Shown piece by piece: positions 62,552-64,000 of a stretch of 64,000 nucleotides of DNA. Under the pieces are notes generated by a model, which saw nothing but the letters and a program-made list of their open reading frames with translations, was not told the DNA's origin and did no database searches. The stretch covers positions 1-64,000 of the forward strand of contig CALKIV010000028.1 of assembly GCA_937995835.1 (NCBI GenBank), written 5' to 3'. Position numbers and translations under genes: made by a program. This DNA is from an uncultured Dysgonomonas sp. Its GTDB lineage: Bacteria > Bacteroidota > Bacteroidia > Bacteroidales > Dysgonomonadaceae. Positions within the stretch are counted from its first letter, which is position 1; every line of letters begins with the position of its first letter.

Positions 62552-64000
62552 TCTGCAATATATTCTTTAGTCTCTATTTTACGGTCTAGCGTTTTTGACT
62601 CGGAGTCTCCCACTTCCTTAGCTTTAATCCAATATTCCAAGGCTTTTTCTTTTTCATCAGTCATATAGAGCACATCACCATAGTGTTCATAAACCTCTGC
62701 ACTGATTTCTTCCTTATCCTTCGTATTTTCTATTCCGTTTTCGATATATATTTTGGCCATACTGTAAGCCTTTTGCTTAAACAACACCCACCCATATGTA
62801 TCTAAATAGGTAGGATTCAGAGGCTCTGCCTTAATCGTCTGGCTACTCATCTTCTCAGCTTTGTCCAAATCTTTATTGTCAATGGCCAGAAAATAGCTAT
62901 AATTATTCAGGATTCCTAGATTACCGGGGTTAGCCTTCAAAGCCTTATCATAAGCAACATAGGCACTATCTTTTTGCTCTGTGTGATAGTACAGATCTCC
63001 AATCTGTCCATAGAAATCAGACAACAATTTGCGATTTTGTACATCTACAAACACCACACCCTCCTGAAAAGCAGCAAGTGCCGGTTCATAATTTTTCTCT
63101 AAGTAATGCGATAGACCTAAATAGAAGTAAAATTGTGGTTGATCCGGTATATTCTTGATCGCAGTTTCACAAATCTCAGCTGCCAGTTTTAGGCTATCGG
63201 GAAATGCTGTAGAAAGCATCTGCTCCCATCCCAAAGGATTACTTGGATTAGCTTCTGCAAATAACTTATATTGAGCTCTAGCTTCATCTTTTTTATTCTG
63301 TATAGCCAACAAATTACCATACATCATATTGAGATTAGGCTCTTGTGGATGTTGAATCATCAACGTATCAAATAGCGCATTCGCTCTTTCAATGCCTTTA
63401 CCTCGCTGCTGAAGTGTACCCACATATTGAGCCAGTATGCCTAATTTGGTCTCTACATCCATCTTGTGACTGATCAGAGCAATATTTAACTCCTTCTCAG
63501 CTTCTTCTTTTTTACCAACCTTTTCATAATAGTTAGCCATAGAAGATATCAGATAAGGATTATCCGGATCCAACCCCTTAGCTCTTGTGTACGTCCTCAA
63601 GGCTTCTGCATCTTTGTCTGCATGCAAATACAAGTCTCCTAACAGGATGTAGTAATTTATTTCAGTAGGATATTTATCAATATAACGTTGAATTTCAGCA
63701 AAAGCTTTTTGCTCTTGCCCCATCTGCGTAAGCAATTGGTACTTCTGCAAACTAATTTTTTCGTTCATTCCCACAAATTGCTCCAGCTTGTCTAATGATT
63801 CCACCGCCTTCATGTAATTTTCTCCTTGTCGATATGCCTCCGCTAGGTAAATGTACAAGTTTGTTTTCTCTGGATATTTGTCTATCAAGGATGAATACTG
63901 AGCGATAGCTGTTTTATAGTCTCCACTCTCGAGACAAAGTGTGCCATAGGCTGTCACATAGTAATAGTTAGACGGATCATACTTAGATGCACCCCTAAAC
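62548..64000 (-). CDS. TPR protein, 5' end outside the window
   Basis: At least 484 residues of tetratricopeptide repeats, running open past 64000 (the frame reads on through FRGASKYDPSNYYYV with no stop), so the N-terminus, probably with a lipoprotein or signal peptide, is missing. About ten or more repeats are visible, such as YYILLGDLYLHADKDAEALR and AYVAYDKALKANPGNLGIL. Co-transcribed with DUF4292 and the EnvC-like gene; a scaffold role in envelope assembly is plausible. A GTG at 63957 is internal, not the start. Confidence 0.85.
   Translation of the reverse strand, partial: FRGASKYDPSNYYYVTAYGTLCLESGDYKTAIAQYSSLIDKYPEKTNLYIYLAEAYRQGENYMKAVESLDKLEQFVGMNEKISLQKYQLLTQMGQEQKAFAEIQRYIDKYPTEINYYILLGDLYLHADKDAEALRTYTRAKGLDPDNPYLISSMANYYEKVGKKEEAEKELNIALISHKMDVETKLGILAQYVGTLQQRGKGIERANALFDTLMIQHPQEPNLNMMYGNLLAIQNKKDEARAQYKLFAEANPSNPLGWEQMLSTAFPDSLKLAAEICETAIKNIPDQPQFYFYLGLSHYLEKNYEPALAAFQEGVVFVDVQNRKLLSDFYGQIGDLYYHTEQKDSAYVAYDKALKANPGNLGILNNYSYFLAIDNKDLDKAEKMSSQTIKAEPLNPTYLDTYGWVLFKQKAYSMAKIYIENGIENTKDKEEISAEVYEHYGDVLYMTDEKEKALEYWIKAKEVGDSESKTLDRKIETKEYIAE

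Overview
The window reads as chromosomal DNA of a Bacteroidota member, most likely Bacteroidales and Bacteroides-like. Evidence: a SusC/SusD polysaccharide utilisation locus; a tRNA-Thr/hpf/tyrosine recombinase/rpsU cluster; the phylum-specific promoter elements TTTG (-33) and TAnnTTTG (-7); little Shine-Dalgarno use; lipoproteins with acidic residues after the lipidated Cys; and AT-rich sequence. I see no insertion sequence, prophage or CRISPR array.

Layout. (1) 1-1.8 kb, minus strand: two tRNA-Thr genes, hpf, a Xer-like recombinase and rpsU. (2) 2.2-12.5 kb, minus: a compact xylan utilisation locus (susC, susD, surface glycan-binding lipoprotein, GH10 xylanase with two carbohydrate-binding modules inside its barrel, GH35-like glycosidase) with phased direct repeats upstream and no adjacent regulator. 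(3) 13.2-21 kb, plus: prfB with its programmed frameshift, then an S8 protease/xseA/WG-repeat/xseB/DUF4262/ispD/M20 peptidase run, facing plsC. (4) 21.9-29.4 kb: a TPR/beta-propeller protein, small membrane proteins, and divergent uvrA and uvrB. (5) 29.5-34.4 kb: an ECF sigma operon facing a TonB-dependent receptor plus haem-type membrane reductase operon led by a cobalamin riboswitch. (6) 34.7-37.8 kb, plus: dnaX with a ten-A slippage run at the gamma boundary, then thrC. (7) 37.9-43.2 kb, minus: a LytS/LytTR two-component pair and a kduD / orphan galactitol-type EIIC / signal-peptide-bearing kduI operon. (8) 43.4-49.1 kb: nucleotidyltransferase, recA, a peroxiredoxin with a lipoprotein signal, a LOG protein and small envelope proteins. 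(9) 49.2-64 kb, minus: an envelope-biogenesis block (two OmpH/Skp chaperones, BamA, UppS, a PorG-like barrel), ribD, ridA, rlmB, a FemAB-like acyltransferase, a tandem sugar-ketoisomerase cupin, an EnvC-like M23 protein, DUF4292 and a TPR protein running off the window.

The most interesting item is the kdu operon. Its isomerase carries an exact 22-residue N-terminal extension that looks like a signal peptide, with all four metal ligands kept. It sits beside a PTS-type permease with no PTS partners and a cytosolic reductase. I infer a split pathway for unsaturated uronates: periplasmic isomerisation, uptake of the diketo sugar by the EIIC homologue without phosphorylation, then reduction in the cytoplasm. 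Also notable are the dnaX run where slippage in either direction hits a stop within codons, and a cobalamin riboswitch in front of a siderophore-like receptor and a ferric-reductase-like protein.
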